A DNA stretch of 64,000 nt, taken from contig NOWV01000001.1 in assembly GCA_003344405.1 (NCBI GenBank), forward strand, positions 806,001 through 870,000. The letters run 5' to 3'. The number at the start of each line of letters is the position of its first letter. Within the stretch, counting starts at the first letter, position 1. The position numbers and the translations under genes were made by a program. Of this stretch, positions 25,463 to 38,400 are shown piece after piece. This DNA comes from Trichoplax sp. H2. Its lineage: Eukaryota > Placozoa > Uniplacotomia > Trichoplacea. The notes under the pieces are model-generated. The model worked only from the letters and a program-made list of their open reading frames with translations, did not search any database and was not told the origin of the DNA.

Positions 25463-28029
25463 TTAAGATGGTAAATTAAAACTAGTAAGTTCCTTGTTCC
25501 ATCCAAAAAAGCTTGTTGGTAAACCTGCTGCTTGACGCTGACGAGTAGCTACGGATGTAAACGATGAAATACAATTGCCGATGAAATAATTGGCTTTACC
25601 GAGTATTAAAAGATCTGTCTGGGGTAATTTATTGTTGACGTGAACCACTTTAACCTAGAAAATATTCAATCACACAATCAAAAGTAACCGGATATAGATA
25701 CTTAAAGCATCCTTGCGAAAATTTACGTAGGATGTATCATCAAGTAGATATTATAGTTACTGTCATAGCGAGTAAACATATACACATGTAACTTATCTTT
25801 AATAAATTTAAAGTAAATTTTTTATCCTTTGATACAACTATAGTTTACTACATATAATACCTTTTTCTTTTGCAAATGTTTCGTCAATTTTTCAATCATG
25901 GGGTTATGATCAGTTGCTACATAGACATATTTGGCTTTTATTTTATTCACAGCTTTCTTGACACGTTTTAGTATTTCCTTATCACTTGGAAAACATAAAT
26001 CCGGGTTGACATCTTCCTTTTTTGGATATCTACCTAAGCATTGCGGCGATTCCATATAATGGCCAACCTCCATAGCTGCGGTCATTGATTTACATGCATT
26101 TTCCTGTATGAATGAAATTACGTGAAATTAAAAATGATAGAGGAAAAGTTTCAGCATAGAATATGGCATATCTAGAGTTCAATAAAAATTACCCAATCTA
26201 TCCCATTTCTTAAATGAATGCCAACATAAGCACCATCTGGCATATATTGCTGAATAACTTCATCAGCTGTTTTATTCATTTCCTTGGTCCATATCAAATA
26301 CCTGTGTAAAGGTCTATCAGCATCAGCTACTGGAAAGTTTGCAGGGGCACCTCGAAGCGCAAGAACAGGATGTTTCGAAGCAGGAAATCTAATATAGTGT
26401 TGAGATTACATAGATAAATTGAATGCATATCTTACACTAGCATAGCACATTACTTAAGCTAATAGATATGATTTTGACGATATCAATAGTTTGCAGGCAA
26501 ATTTTTATAACTAAAACTTACGTTTCGTGCCACTGTCGTACTGATTGTGGATATGATGTATCGTACGATAAGAAGTAGCGTACATAATCATCGAAGTCAA
26601 TATTGAAATGATCCCAAAAGTAGGCGAACGAATGCTCTTTAAGTTGACACTTTGCATCTGAGCTAGGAGGTAGCCAACAATAGCCTCGACGTTGACCTTT
26701 AGGCCAATATTTCGGTGCCAACTCTTTCATAAATTTTTCCATAGATATTACTCGATGAAATTTCTGTATGGTCTCTAATTCAAAAAAGTCTGTAAAAGGA
26801 ATATGTACCTTTGAAAGTAAAACAGAAACACAGTGTCAAGCCTAAACACGGCCCTATACAAGACCCTATATAGTAATCGAATTAAATAATACTATAAAAA
26901 TTTTGTAAGGCATTTAATCATCAGAATACAAAATCAAAAGGCTATCATTAGTTCAAATTTACATCAGCGAATTTTCTCTAAAACGATCGAAGTATATCTA
27001 TACTATAATATTATCGCATAGATGAAAGCTGTAATCCATTCCATGCTACGGTAACAACTATCTAAAACGTAGCCAACAACAACTACGATACTCATTTCAT
27101 TGCATAATAAGTTAAATTTGGATGTACCTCTTGACGAAAAGGAGGCAAGACTAGAGTACGATTGATGCCTTTTGCGAAGCGAAATGCACCCAAGAAGTGA
27201 GCAGCTTGATTTCCAAAACGACCTAGAATGGATTTGTAATAAACAAACTGTTATCAACAGAATTTATACTAATATCCTAGCTGCAATCATACATTAATTT
27301 TGCATTTGCATATATAACTGAAGTCATTTTCCATAACTTACAAATAAAGCTTTATTCATTGTTACATTATAAGTAGCTCTTCATTATTAATAATTATATA
27401 ATCAGAGCTCATTAATCCTATCCAATGATTTTTAACCCTTAATGAACGCATATCCGTTCGTCTCGGCCATTGCACAAATGATGACTTAAAGGGCACAATC
27501 AACAGGCGGTCAATGAAGTTGACGAGTTTAACGATTTAGAGTTTATTAAATTAAATTTCACTATTTCATAATAAACGATCTTCATACCATAGCATAGCAC
27601 AACTGATAAAAAATGATCAATCTTACTGGTCTATACCCTATAGTAATAACTCGAATGGTACTATGTACGTGAGACTGCTATTGATATAATTTTATTCGAT
27701 AACTACGAATACCATTCATTCTCTGCTAGGCATAAAACTACTGATCCATTAATCAATTCTTATTGGTATAGTCGATATATGATAGCTAATAATTATATAA
27801 TAGTAGTTAAGTTCATTATCTTCCATCAATACAATGGATCAGTTTAAGCTGACTTACCCATGCAAGGACAGTATATAAGGTATCCATTAGGATCATTAGG
27901 AGGAATTAAACTAGCAGGGCCGAATTCAACTTTTCCTGGAACTTCGAATGGATCGGTTGCTTGCTGATCACACACCGATATACCAAGCAATAGTGAAATA
28001 ACCGAAAGCCAGTAAATCATGGTACACAA
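25463..28029 (-). CDS. POFUT1: GDP-fucose protein O-fucosyltransferase 1
   Basis: Transfers fucose from GDP-fucose to Ser/Thr of folded EGF-like repeats in the ER, Notch being the known substrate. Six exons: 27858-28029, 27128-27222, 26522-26808, 26193-26388, 25861-26103, 25463-25654; all GT-AG with agreeing phases, 394 residues (391 from the second ATG at 28020), close to the usual ~390. The N-terminus has a signal peptide ([16 protein letters not shown]). Then come [20 protein letters not shown], the nucleotide-binding entrance typical of the family, [17 protein letters not shown], the GT65 signature [12 protein letters not shown] with its arginine, and [17 protein letters not shown] near the C-terminus. 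The protein ends FNLPS and lacks a KDEL-like terminus such as the RDEF of human POFUT1. It sits alone between the two paralogous receptors, same strand. Confidence 0.96.
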
Positions 28030-28224
28030 TGAACGTCTTTACCAGAAAGTCTACAGCTATTCAATATTTTTAAATCGTAGCAATTAATATTCTTATGTGA
28101 ATGACTGATGCAGTTGCAGACATTACTATAATTGAGAAGGCCAACAAGTCAGTGGTTGGATCTTCTTTAATCTGTCGTTTTTGACAGTAAACTGATTACA
28201 TATGAAGTTCCTCTATTTCGGACT

Positions 28225-29480
28225 ATCGCAAATGTAGTTCAGTAAAGTAGAATAAACTGGCTAACAATGGACGTACTTTGATACATCTCTTTATTAAACA
28301 AACTTATCATTTTGACTTTAATCTAGCAGATTATACCGACTTCGGTCTAATACCGATACAAATACGTGTCCGAAATTAATTATTGCAATGTAGTTCAATA
28401 ACGCAGAATAAAACAGCTGGCAATGCAAGCACTTTTATGCAATCTCTGAGAAATATGCTACTTTAATTTTACTTTAGCCTAACCAAGTGTACTAACTTTC
28501 GTCTAACATCGATGTAATATGTGTCCTTGAATCAAATAAAGCGTCTTCCAACATTACGTCAAGATAAAAATTTTGAAAAAACTTCACATTAACCTTGATA
28601 CATACGATATAAGTAAGTTCGTCGGCAGAATTACCGTATCAAGGGTTGTATTACTGTATTTACCTTCAGTCTAAAATTACTTAACTTATTACAACAGAAT
28701 CTAACCGTCAACTGTATAAGTAAGTATCATAACCTTAATCTTATGCTATTTGAGAGCTGCATGACAAGAATTATAATTTTTTTGTAAAGCTTCACATTAT
28801 TGCATCTCGTCAACTTCTGTTAATATTCTGTGTATTATGTTAATTGTATTCTACCGATATACCATAGGTTCGTCTGTTGAATTATAGTACCAAGGATTGT
28901 TTACCTTCAGTCTAAAATTATCCAATTCTCAATTAATCTTATAAGCGAATCTTACGATGTACGAGTATATGTTATAAACGTTAATCTCAAGCTATTTGCA
29001 GACTGTGCGACAGTCCTATATATCGAGCTACTTCATTTATAGTTCAATAAAAGTAGAATAAAATGGTTAGTAATGTAAATACTTTTATGCATCTCTTGGA
29101 AACTATAACCATTTTAATTTTAACCTAGTACGCTATTAACTTAGGCTTCATCACCGATGCAAATACACATCCTACATGTCCAACCATCGCAAACGTAGTT
29201 CAACTAAAGCAGAATACGCAACAAATGGCTAACAAATGGCTAGCAATGCAAGTGCTTCTATACATGTCAGAGAAAGCTCTCCTTTTAATTTTAACCTAGC
29301 AAATTATACTAGTAGGCTTTGATTTTTGGTCCAATCATCGTAAATGTAGTTCAATTAAAGCAAAATACGCAACAAATGGCTAGCAATGCAAGTGCTTCTA
29401 TGCATGTCCGAGAAAGTTTTCCTTTTAATTTTAACCTAGCAAATTATACTAGTAGGCTTTGCTTTAAAATCATGCATATA
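28225..29480. repeat. Diverged repeat of about 150-160 bases, five copies
   Basis: The word AATGTAGTTCA followed by A..GCAGAATA, TGGCTA.CAATG and, further on, TTTTAATTTTAACCTAGC recurs starting near 28228, 28386, 29037, 29190 and 29341. The last two copies are nearly identical, about 151 bases apart, and include CAACAAATGGCTAGCAATGC. The first pair is older and more diverged, and the interval 28540-29030 keeps only fragments (TACCTTCAGTCTAAAATTA occurs twice, near 28660 and 28901). Confidence 0.8.
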
Positions 29481-30048
29481 AATAGAAAGAAATGCTGCTA
29501 TAGAGACCATCGACGTACATGAACTATAGAGTCTGCAGCACTTTACTTTAGAGATCCGATGTAAATAGTAGCCATTACAATCGATCCTCCAGTATCTGGT
29601 GCCTTACCTTGAATAAATTAGTCGTCGTATTGAAGGATTGCAACTAGATTTTGGTTAATTTCAGCCGTTTATGCCTTAATATACTCAAAATATTCGCTGA
29701 TAGTTAAAGCTAGCAACTTTTACCCCAAGAGTGATGGCCACGTTAGCAGCAAACCAGCAATGATGTTATGCATTACTAAATAGGAAATCTACAGACTACA
29801 GTACAGTAGAGTCCATTAGAATTCTAGGTCATGCACCGAACCATGGACTAACCTATATGAAATTGTCCCTAAAGATGGAGACTGCAGACTCATATCAGAA
29901 TGACTGATTGTAAGCCATACAGTAGCATCGGAGTTGCCAGTGCCGTATAGGGCACACTACTCAACTCAGTATAGTCAAGTGTTGATTTATTTATTATAGG
30001 GAAATAAGTCGTTCCTATTAAGGAGCGCTAGCTAAATGCCTGCAATTA

Positions 30049-30620
30049 GGCTAGAAGTAGGCAACTTTAGCACTTATGGCTTATATTGATTGATTACTCA
30101 TTAATGAATTATACTATAACCTGGACACTGTACTACTACTAGCCTAAATTAGACGATAAACAACGATAGTGCTAGTTGAATTAGATAGCCTTAATACTTA
30201 TGGAGCTTACTCATACGGATGCGCTTTGGATTGACTATGTAGCTAATGATAATTATGCATTAGAGTAATGAATTGCGTTATAACTCAAATTGTACAATAG
30301 TCTCAATTGATACCATAAACGACTATAAGTATTCGGCTAGAAGTAGGCAATTTTAGCACTTATGGCTTATATTGATTGATTACTCATTAATGAATTATAC
30401 TATAACCTGGACACTGTACTACTACTATCCTAAATTAGACGATAAACAACTATAGTGCTAGTTGAATTAGATAGCCTTAATACTTATCGAGCTTACTCAT
30501 ACGGATGCGCTTTGGATTGACTATATAGCTATTGGTAATTATATATTAGCGTAATGAATTGCGTTATAACTCAAATTGTACAATAGTCTCAATTGATACC
30601 ATAAACGACTATAAGTATTC
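30049..30620. repeat. Perfect-length tandem duplication, 286-base unit
   Basis: 30049-30334 and 30335-30620 are head-to-tail copies of exactly 286 bases, both starting GGCTAGAAGTAGGCAA and ending GACTATAAGTATTC. They differ by about ten scattered substitutions and no net length change, so the duplication is recent but not brand new. Confidence 0.92.
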
Positions 30621-31352
30621 GTTATATCGCTAAGGGTGGCCACTGGGCCTTTCAATTTTGATTTGATGTAATACTCAGATGAAAATTGAATAACCATAGA
30701 ATCTTTATAGAGTTTTCTACACAGCCATTTTGGTTGTTACATTTTCTTATAACGGTTGTTATTGCGTTTGCAAGCAAACGCAAGCGATCTTTAGATACAT
30801 TATAATGATTGGTATAGAATTGACCACAGTACTAAGGACATTGTGCCGCACTGTAGATATCTTACAGTACCTGCTAATCTTAACTTGGTATGTCCATCAC
30901 CGTACATTAGTTATCATAATGTGCTTTGGACCATTAACTAATCTTAATATAGCATAGTACATTACTATTACCGAGATATATATAATATCGAATAATAACA
31001 CTATCTGTTAATTTTATTAACAAATTGAGCATAAACGTATGTTTGACAGTTTCGCTTACCAACCTTAACAAAGCATTAATACTATATATAGTAACCATCC
31101 TTATTCGGTAAACATACTAATACGAAAGTTACTTAACGAAATTTGAATTGGTATAGAAATGAATGATCTCTAGGGTTTATGTGAATATTATTGAGAAGGT
31201 ATTAGTGATAGATACACATCAGTAGGTACTATGAGTTCTATTGCTCTCATGCAATCCGTAGTGTTACCCTATTGTAGTTCCCATGTCCCGGTTATTTATG
31301 ATTGCCATATATCATAAAATAAAAAAGTTTCTAAGAGGATAATATTAGTTAG

Positions 31353-31639
31353 TCACCGATCTGATAGGCGAAAGCGAAGTGAACAAGGCGGAAATGCACG
31401 ATCAGTGTACATTAAATCAATCTCTAAGTAATATCAGGAATTCTGAAGTAGATAGTACTCCTAGAGATCAGAATCAGTCAGCAGGTTATCTTAGGAGAAA
31501 TTATCATCATCGCCAATTACATCGAATAGGAAGATTAGGTGATATTGACTCCATAGCAACAATCGATGATTTGGTGATGTGCGAATACAGTAGTTTATAC
31601 CCATATCTAGCAATATATTTCATTTATACATTATCGTAA
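31353..31639 (+). other. Exon-like open frame, unrecognised
   Basis: After an acceptor-like ATTAGTTAG the frame reads TDLIGESEVNKAEMHDQ and continues for about 95 codons to a TAA, with charged, polar composition (STPRDQNQSAGYLRRNYHHR, IGRLGDIDSIATIDDL) unlike the Tyr/Ile/Lys-rich noise around it. A GTG follows IDDL and could be a donor. There is no ATG start and I find no partner exon, so it may be an isolated exon, a decayed gene copy or chance. I do not recognise the protein. Confidence 0.3.
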
Positions 31640-31663
31640 ACAGTCAGCAAAGCGACGGGAGTT

Positions 31664-31830
31664 TGTACTAGTACTAATTAAATTAGATAGCCTTAATATT
31701 TCTGTAGCTTACTCATATGGGTGCGCTTTGGATAAACTATATAGCTATTGGTAATTATACACTAGAGTAATGAATTGAGTTATAACTCAATCTGTACAAC
31801 AGTCTAAATTGATACTATAAACGACTATAA
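31664..31830. repeat. Diverged third copy of the 286-base unit (partial)
   Basis: Matches the second half of the 30049-30620 unit: TAGATAGCCTTAATA, AGCTTACTCATA, GTGCGCTTTGGAT, GAGTTATAACTCAA, ATAAACGACTATAA all recur in the same order with many substitutions. It lies about 1 kb from the young pair. Confidence 0.85.
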
Positions 31831-32400
31831 AGCCTATAGTAGAGTTCAACCTAACTGCATGGATAGGCAAATTGCAGTAGATGAGTTCCTATGAAAACAT
31901 TCGAAATTATACTTTGCTTGAATTGATCATATTTAGTATCGAATTTTTATATAAAACCTAATTTTCATACTCTTACAATACTATAATATACTCGAGTATA
32001 CATATATAACATAACATATATATATATTAAACTCCTAACGACGATCAGGGATTAAACGAACAATTTTTTCTAAATCGTCTATACGTCCATTATTAGCTAG
32101 TTGGTATCTGGTATCAGATCGTGTTATTACTATATTGATATTCGCAAAATACAGAGTTATTACAGTACATAATGATTAAATTATAATCATACAATTAACT
32201 AATTATATATGTAATGGAATGATGATCATTCTTGACGATAGATGTACGTAACTAGTATATACTTTATATACTAATAAATTTAATAAAGCTAATTTGTCCT
32301 ATAATTGTTCACTTTTCCTTAAATCAATAATTGTAGTACAGTATATGAGTAAATTAGTAACATAATCGCAATCTAATCCGTCGGCTGGTTAAGAATAGTC

Positions 32401-35400
32401 TCATTTTCTTCCGGAAAACTGAAAGCACTAATCACCGTATTACAAGAAGGAGTCCCAGAAGGATGCCGAAGAATGGATGTTCCCTATTAGTACCGCAGAA
32501 ATTAATAGACAAATACAGCCAATAATACACTAGAAAATCTTAAATATGACTTCAGGACATAAACATCATCACTAGTATTATAAATTGATGTCAACACTAG
32601 AAAATAGTGTGTAGATAATGATGAATATATGAGGACTGTATTAATTGACAGAGTACAATTAATTTCTTCGGTAGAAATACTTACAGTATACAAGCGTTGT
32701 AAGCCAATATCATCTAGAATTGATTGAATAAAGCATATATTTATACGTTACTGTAGTAACCTTCATATCAATAATAGTATGATATAAGTACCAAATTCAT
32801 CAAAATAACTTACCGTCATTATCCATGGAGATGCTGCTAGCTCGTGCATGCTGTATTTCATGATCGGCCATAGCAAAACTAGTAACATTGGTTTTCTTTC
32901 TTACAGCCTAAGATAGATTAGAATGGAAAAGATAAACTTAAAAAGGATAGTAAAGTCATATTAGGAATACTAAGACTAGCTTCTTACAATGGCCGCGCAT
33001 AAGATAGTTTCATTACAGTACAAAAAATAAAATATACTGTACGCTATGCTTAACCGTGTAAACATTCGTACCTTCAACATCGATGGACCGCTGCTGGATT
33101 CATATCTAAACTTATTGGCACGACGAAGAAGTGTAGATCGAATCTATGGATATTACAACGCATTTTTATGTTTTAAGAAAAACAGCGATAATCATGCAAT
33201 ATCAACTTTACTACTTTATGTGGCAATGGAAAATAATCTCAGTGAATCAGATGCCTGTACAACAGCACAAATTCTATACGGTACCTCTGTATTCAGAAGG
33301 CAGTGCATGATAAAGAAGGAAACTCCCTATAATTTATAACAAAATGAATCCATCTAAATATATATATATCTGACTCATAATAATTTCATTTTTCTCTTAT
33401 TTTATTGTAGCCAATAATTATCATACGTTCTTAAAACTATTAGTCTTAATTACCATTTTAAAACTTACCTGTAATCCGTTAAATATAACAAAAAGATAAC
33501 TAAAAAATATTGTATTAGCATCAATTGAAAGTATTCCAAACAGCCAAGTTAAACCCAAAATTGGTAGTAAAACAGCAATCGCTTTAGCACTAGATCTATG
33601 GAACAACATTAGAAGGCGTACTATAGAGTAAATCATGTCATTCAATTTTAATAAACTGCTTACATACAGTAATAATATCAATAGAATACTAGTACGAAAG
33701 TTGCACCTTTAACCGTAAATCAATTTACTGTAACTAGTGTTTATTTTCAAAATAAATTATACATTTGACCGAAAATTAGACCATACGTTGGAAATTATTA
33801 TGTATAATCTTACTTAAAACTTTTCCAACGCCCTATACTCCTGGCACTGACTTGGAAAGCTGCTTTTGATGCAGCGATACGAATCACGATCAGTAAAATA
33901 ATGAAATTAACCTATTGGATGGGTAATACGAGTATACAATAAGAAAAAATAAGATTTAACATATTTCTTACTTTTAAATATTGCAATTTTTATAGAATCC
34001 ATGACAGTGTAAAATCTATTAGCAAGTGAATAATAAAGACAGAACTAAGAAACATACAGCAATAATTGCTATTGCGGGACCAACAAACGCCCAAATTAGT
34101 CCACTATTAATGGATAGCCAGCATCTATAGTAAATTATTGGAATGATAAGTTTTACATATTTATCTTAGATACTACTGGGAAAACAACAAGTAGCACTAA
34201 TTGCTACAGCAAGAAACATACATTTTATTGATGCCATAATATTCTAAGCGTAACCCTACAGATACAGATACGATAACGGTGGGGATTCCTAAGAGGAAGA
34301 TTAAATGTCCGTATCGATCAGCTATATTCGTACAAAGTCTATCATGAAGTACTTGAATCTGCTTAAAATTTTTATAAGTTATCAAACGTAATCTATCAAG
34401 GGATCTGGCAATTGTTTGTAATCAATGACAGCACTTAAGTTATAGTAGACGGCTTATAAATCAAGATTTATCTAATAACGTAAAGCGTATTCTATAGCTA
34501 CAGAAACAAGCATGGAAAATACATTCAAGTAGATTATACCCTTAGAATCCTTGTAATCATTTTTTTAATTTTACAGCTACTATTAGCAAAAATTTCCTTT
34601 TCTAGTATTACTAACAAATCGCAAGCGATTGGTATGGATATATTAACTAAATTATTGACATCTATAGGAAAATTGATTTATTTTAATTGAAATTTTATAG
34701 CCTATTTTCGTATCGATTTAAATTTTATTGAAAAATTTGTTAATTCTAAAGTAGTCATAATAAATAGTTAAAAACTTGAAGCATAAACAATTTTACGCAC
34801 TTTAAAAATTAGTAAAGATATCAGGATAAATGAACTTACCCCACCCTAATATATAATACCAGCGCAACTTTGGTTTAGTGGTATAAACGGTTACAATTTG
34901 AAAATAAAGATGAAAACCTTCGGCAAGCATCCACGAAAAGATAGCAGAAAACAGAAAGTGCAAGACGATCGCCACGATTTTACAAAGAATCTGAAATTAG
35001 ATGGCAACAACAGTTCAGTTATGGCTTAATTGATACTTTACGTGGCATATTTTCAACTTCTACTATATTTAAGATGTGAACTGCAAATTCAAAGAAAGTA
35101 AAATATCTAGGTGACGTCTTAAACTTTATATAGGATCATAACTCAACATGTAATAAAAATTTGCAGCTAACTAAAAAATAAGCAAATATTATAACTTTTC
35201 CTTTGAATCTATCAATGTATCAAAAGCAGTTTAAAGGAAAATTGAAAGTGTTCAATAGCAGCTATAATCTTGCACATAATTTAAGCCAAAAGTAATACTA
35301 GAAATTCAACTAAGATTTACAATACCCCTGAAAATAATTTGCAGTGTTAGTACCGGTAGTTAGTAATTTTACTGTATATCTGGATTGTTACAGCGAGATA

Positions 35401-38400
35401 TGGGCACTTAAGTTAACTACAACTGTAAAGGAAACATAATTTAATTAAAATAGAAAATAGAAGAGTACAGTATTAGCGAATGGATCTTTTACCTCATGAT
35501 TAATAAATAAATCACTTAATAAGATAATGCATTGAGATGAGACTATAGCGACGACTAAATTGAAGTGAATATGCAGTCTTTCTGAATTCAATCTGTGTAA
35601 ATAAAATGATAGATAAAATGGGTAAGAAAATATGAAGTGGTATAAAAAATGTGATCCGGAGAAAGGATGCAATGAATTTTATACATAAGCATCCAGAAAT
35701 GGACCTATAATAGGATACGGTTAATCTTAGTTATCCTATTCATTTTTAACTAAAATGGAATCGAACTTTGTTAATGACAGGAAAACGATGGACATCAAAA
35801 GCGCGACCATAGAAGAGCCACAACATATCTGTGTTAACAATGTGAGAGTCTTGGTATGTTCATCGGAGATCTATTAAGATAATTGATCAACTAAAGATAC
35901 TATCGATCTGGATTTCAACGTTCAACATAAGCATAATGTTTAACAGTAAGTTCATTTTAGTCTACATTATAAGGAATGATATAGCTACAGGTAGTGAATT
36001 AATAAACTACGACAGCCATTGATATAAATGACTCAGTTCTACTTTCTCCTTCTCCTTTTTTTAGTATTGCCATGAGAATTCATTTTATTTTAATCTTGAT
36101 TAACCTTAACAGTTGAAACCCTCATTAACATTGCAAAGTGAGTAAGATGGCTGCACTTGCATTGGACATGAGTTTTATTGGAATTGCCTACTACACAACC
36201 AAAATCGGACCAATTGCTAAAATAAAATTATACAAATTGCAGTCACATAAATAAATCGTTTTAGCAACGATTAGTCATAGTCTCATAAAATTGAACATGA
36301 TTTATGTTGCTAATGACCATAAAAATCCATGGAGCCACTATAACATTTTACTATATAAACCTTTTCTAAAAGTTTGATACAATTATTTCTTAACATATCC
36401 AAATCAGTCTTCCACATGTTAAAATTAAACTGTTAATTCGATTATTTCGCAAAATCTTAACTTCAACTTCTTATTAGGGTATTACATTAAATCAAGAATT
36501 GAACATTTCTAGACACCTTTCAGTCAAAGCTACAAATCTTTTCAACAATTTGAATTATAGAGTCATACTAATTTCACAAACAGTAAGGCTTAAGTACTGT
36601 AGAATTACATTATAATCTTTGATACTTATTCAGCAAATTGAGTAAAGTAATATGATGGATTTTACAGTACTTAATCAACATTCGTCCAAGTATGACGATA
36701 AATTACCGTATCGGCAATAGGTTTCACATATTTAATAATAATCAATATGAAATTACCCATTTTGAAAGTCCCAAAAGACACATGAAGGTTTATAATTCGA
36801 AGAGTAATTGGTCTAAATACAAATAGTTATAAAAATAGCTTTGTAGTTTAGATTAAAATTGCAGATTTTATAGGTTATAGCAAAAAAATTTTCAAACTAC
36901 GGCAATACCATATCAATCTCATTTCTACTGAATTACGTTCGAAAGCAACATACAGTTTCGATTACGTAGTTTTATACTAAATACTGCATAAGATAATCCA
37001 ATAAATAGGAAACATACCTGTTGATAGGGTAAAGTATAAGTAAAAGGTTGCGAATGATTAAGTTGAGCTGGCGGATCCATAGAACAGCCAATAACCATGG
37101 AATTAATATAGCCATCGCTATCAATCGCCCCTTGGCTAGCATAAAATAGAAAAGCGTTATGAAAATAGTTTAATTAATCCCTATTCTGCAGTAGAATAAT
37201 AGATTTATTTTCTACTCTTCCACTGGTTTACCTGGTTGTAGGCGTTTTCTCCTCATTTGTGATATATTGTAAAGCGGAAAATTCGCTAATTGTTATAACT
37301 GGTGCATTGGCTAGGAGCGGATTAGTAAAGTTAAGATACATTCGAAATGCTCGAATTATTGACATTATATAGCTAAAGCAATTATTCAAGTGTATAGTAG
37401 TAAAGCTAGTAAGCAATAGAAATCTCCAAAGCAACAACATTGATTCTATTTTATAGTGTAAAGTCTACGGCTTGGTCCTCCATTAAATGTGCTTAAATAT
37501 ATCTCTGAAATACGATAGCGATTGCTAGTTTACAAAGTGAAACAATTCTGGTTATACTCTATAAAAGAAACTTTCGAACTATAAAAATAAAATGGGTTCA
37601 AGAATTTTTTTTTCCATTACCGTTATTATTATTCCCAATCGCTGTTGCAGGTAGTGAAAACTGGTAGCCTTGGCTAGCTATCTTATAACCGGAACGTCTA
37701 AATTGATTTGAAGATACTTTCTCAACCTGGATAGCTAGATCGATTATATGGAATGTGTATTAGAAAATAATCATTCCCAGGAAGTAGTTTTGTTTTTACT
37801 GCTAGGATTTTGTGTCTGTTATAAATCCATAAACGTACTCATTTCCGGGGTTTTGGTAGTGAAAATTTGGCCTTCTAATAAATTATTAGCAACTTTTTTA
37901 GCCATGTCATCCGTTAACTTTAAAATGACCGATGTTGGAGAAAAATTCTATGGATAGAGTTGACATTTAATGAGACATGCATTACAAAATAATTTTTCAT
38001 CAAAACTTATCCCACTCCCATCGAGGTATATGCTAATATTTGTAGCGAGAAAAAATCAATATGGATAGAGGTTATCAATTTCTATTTCCATGTATAACCT
38101 CATCCCTTTGGATCATTCTTTTTATTTTAGTAATTAATAACGTCGAAAGAGAAAAAAATCACTATTGTATAGAAGATATGTATCTTACTTAATATTTTGC
38201 TATAGAGGGCTCATAGCTAGCAAATAGGTAATAAAATCAATTAGTACTAAAACTATTTCGATCTTTTCAATTCGGTCCTACGTACTGTAACGATTATATC
38301 GAGAATAACTAACCTTATTAGCTGATTTCCATACGCTAGCCTTGTCCTTTGATGTTAATGAACCAATAACGGTGAAGTATTTCTATCATATGATGAAGAA

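Larger units (their letters stand above)
28030..32400. other. Gene-poor region with several repeat families
   Basis: About 4.4 kb between POFUT1 and GPCR B. It holds two unrelated tandem repeat families (28225-29480 and 30049-30620 with a diverged copy at 31664-31830) and one exon-like open frame at 31353-31639. The remaining pieces show no coding signal. Confidence 0.6.

Noticed and set aside
37600-37960. Premature stops after STFMDL suggesting that GPCR B is a pseudogene
   Set aside because: A donor (ATGA/GTACGT) precedes the stops and the missing GAIN part continues in exons 37621-37716 and 37232-37445 with correct phases; the gene is intact.
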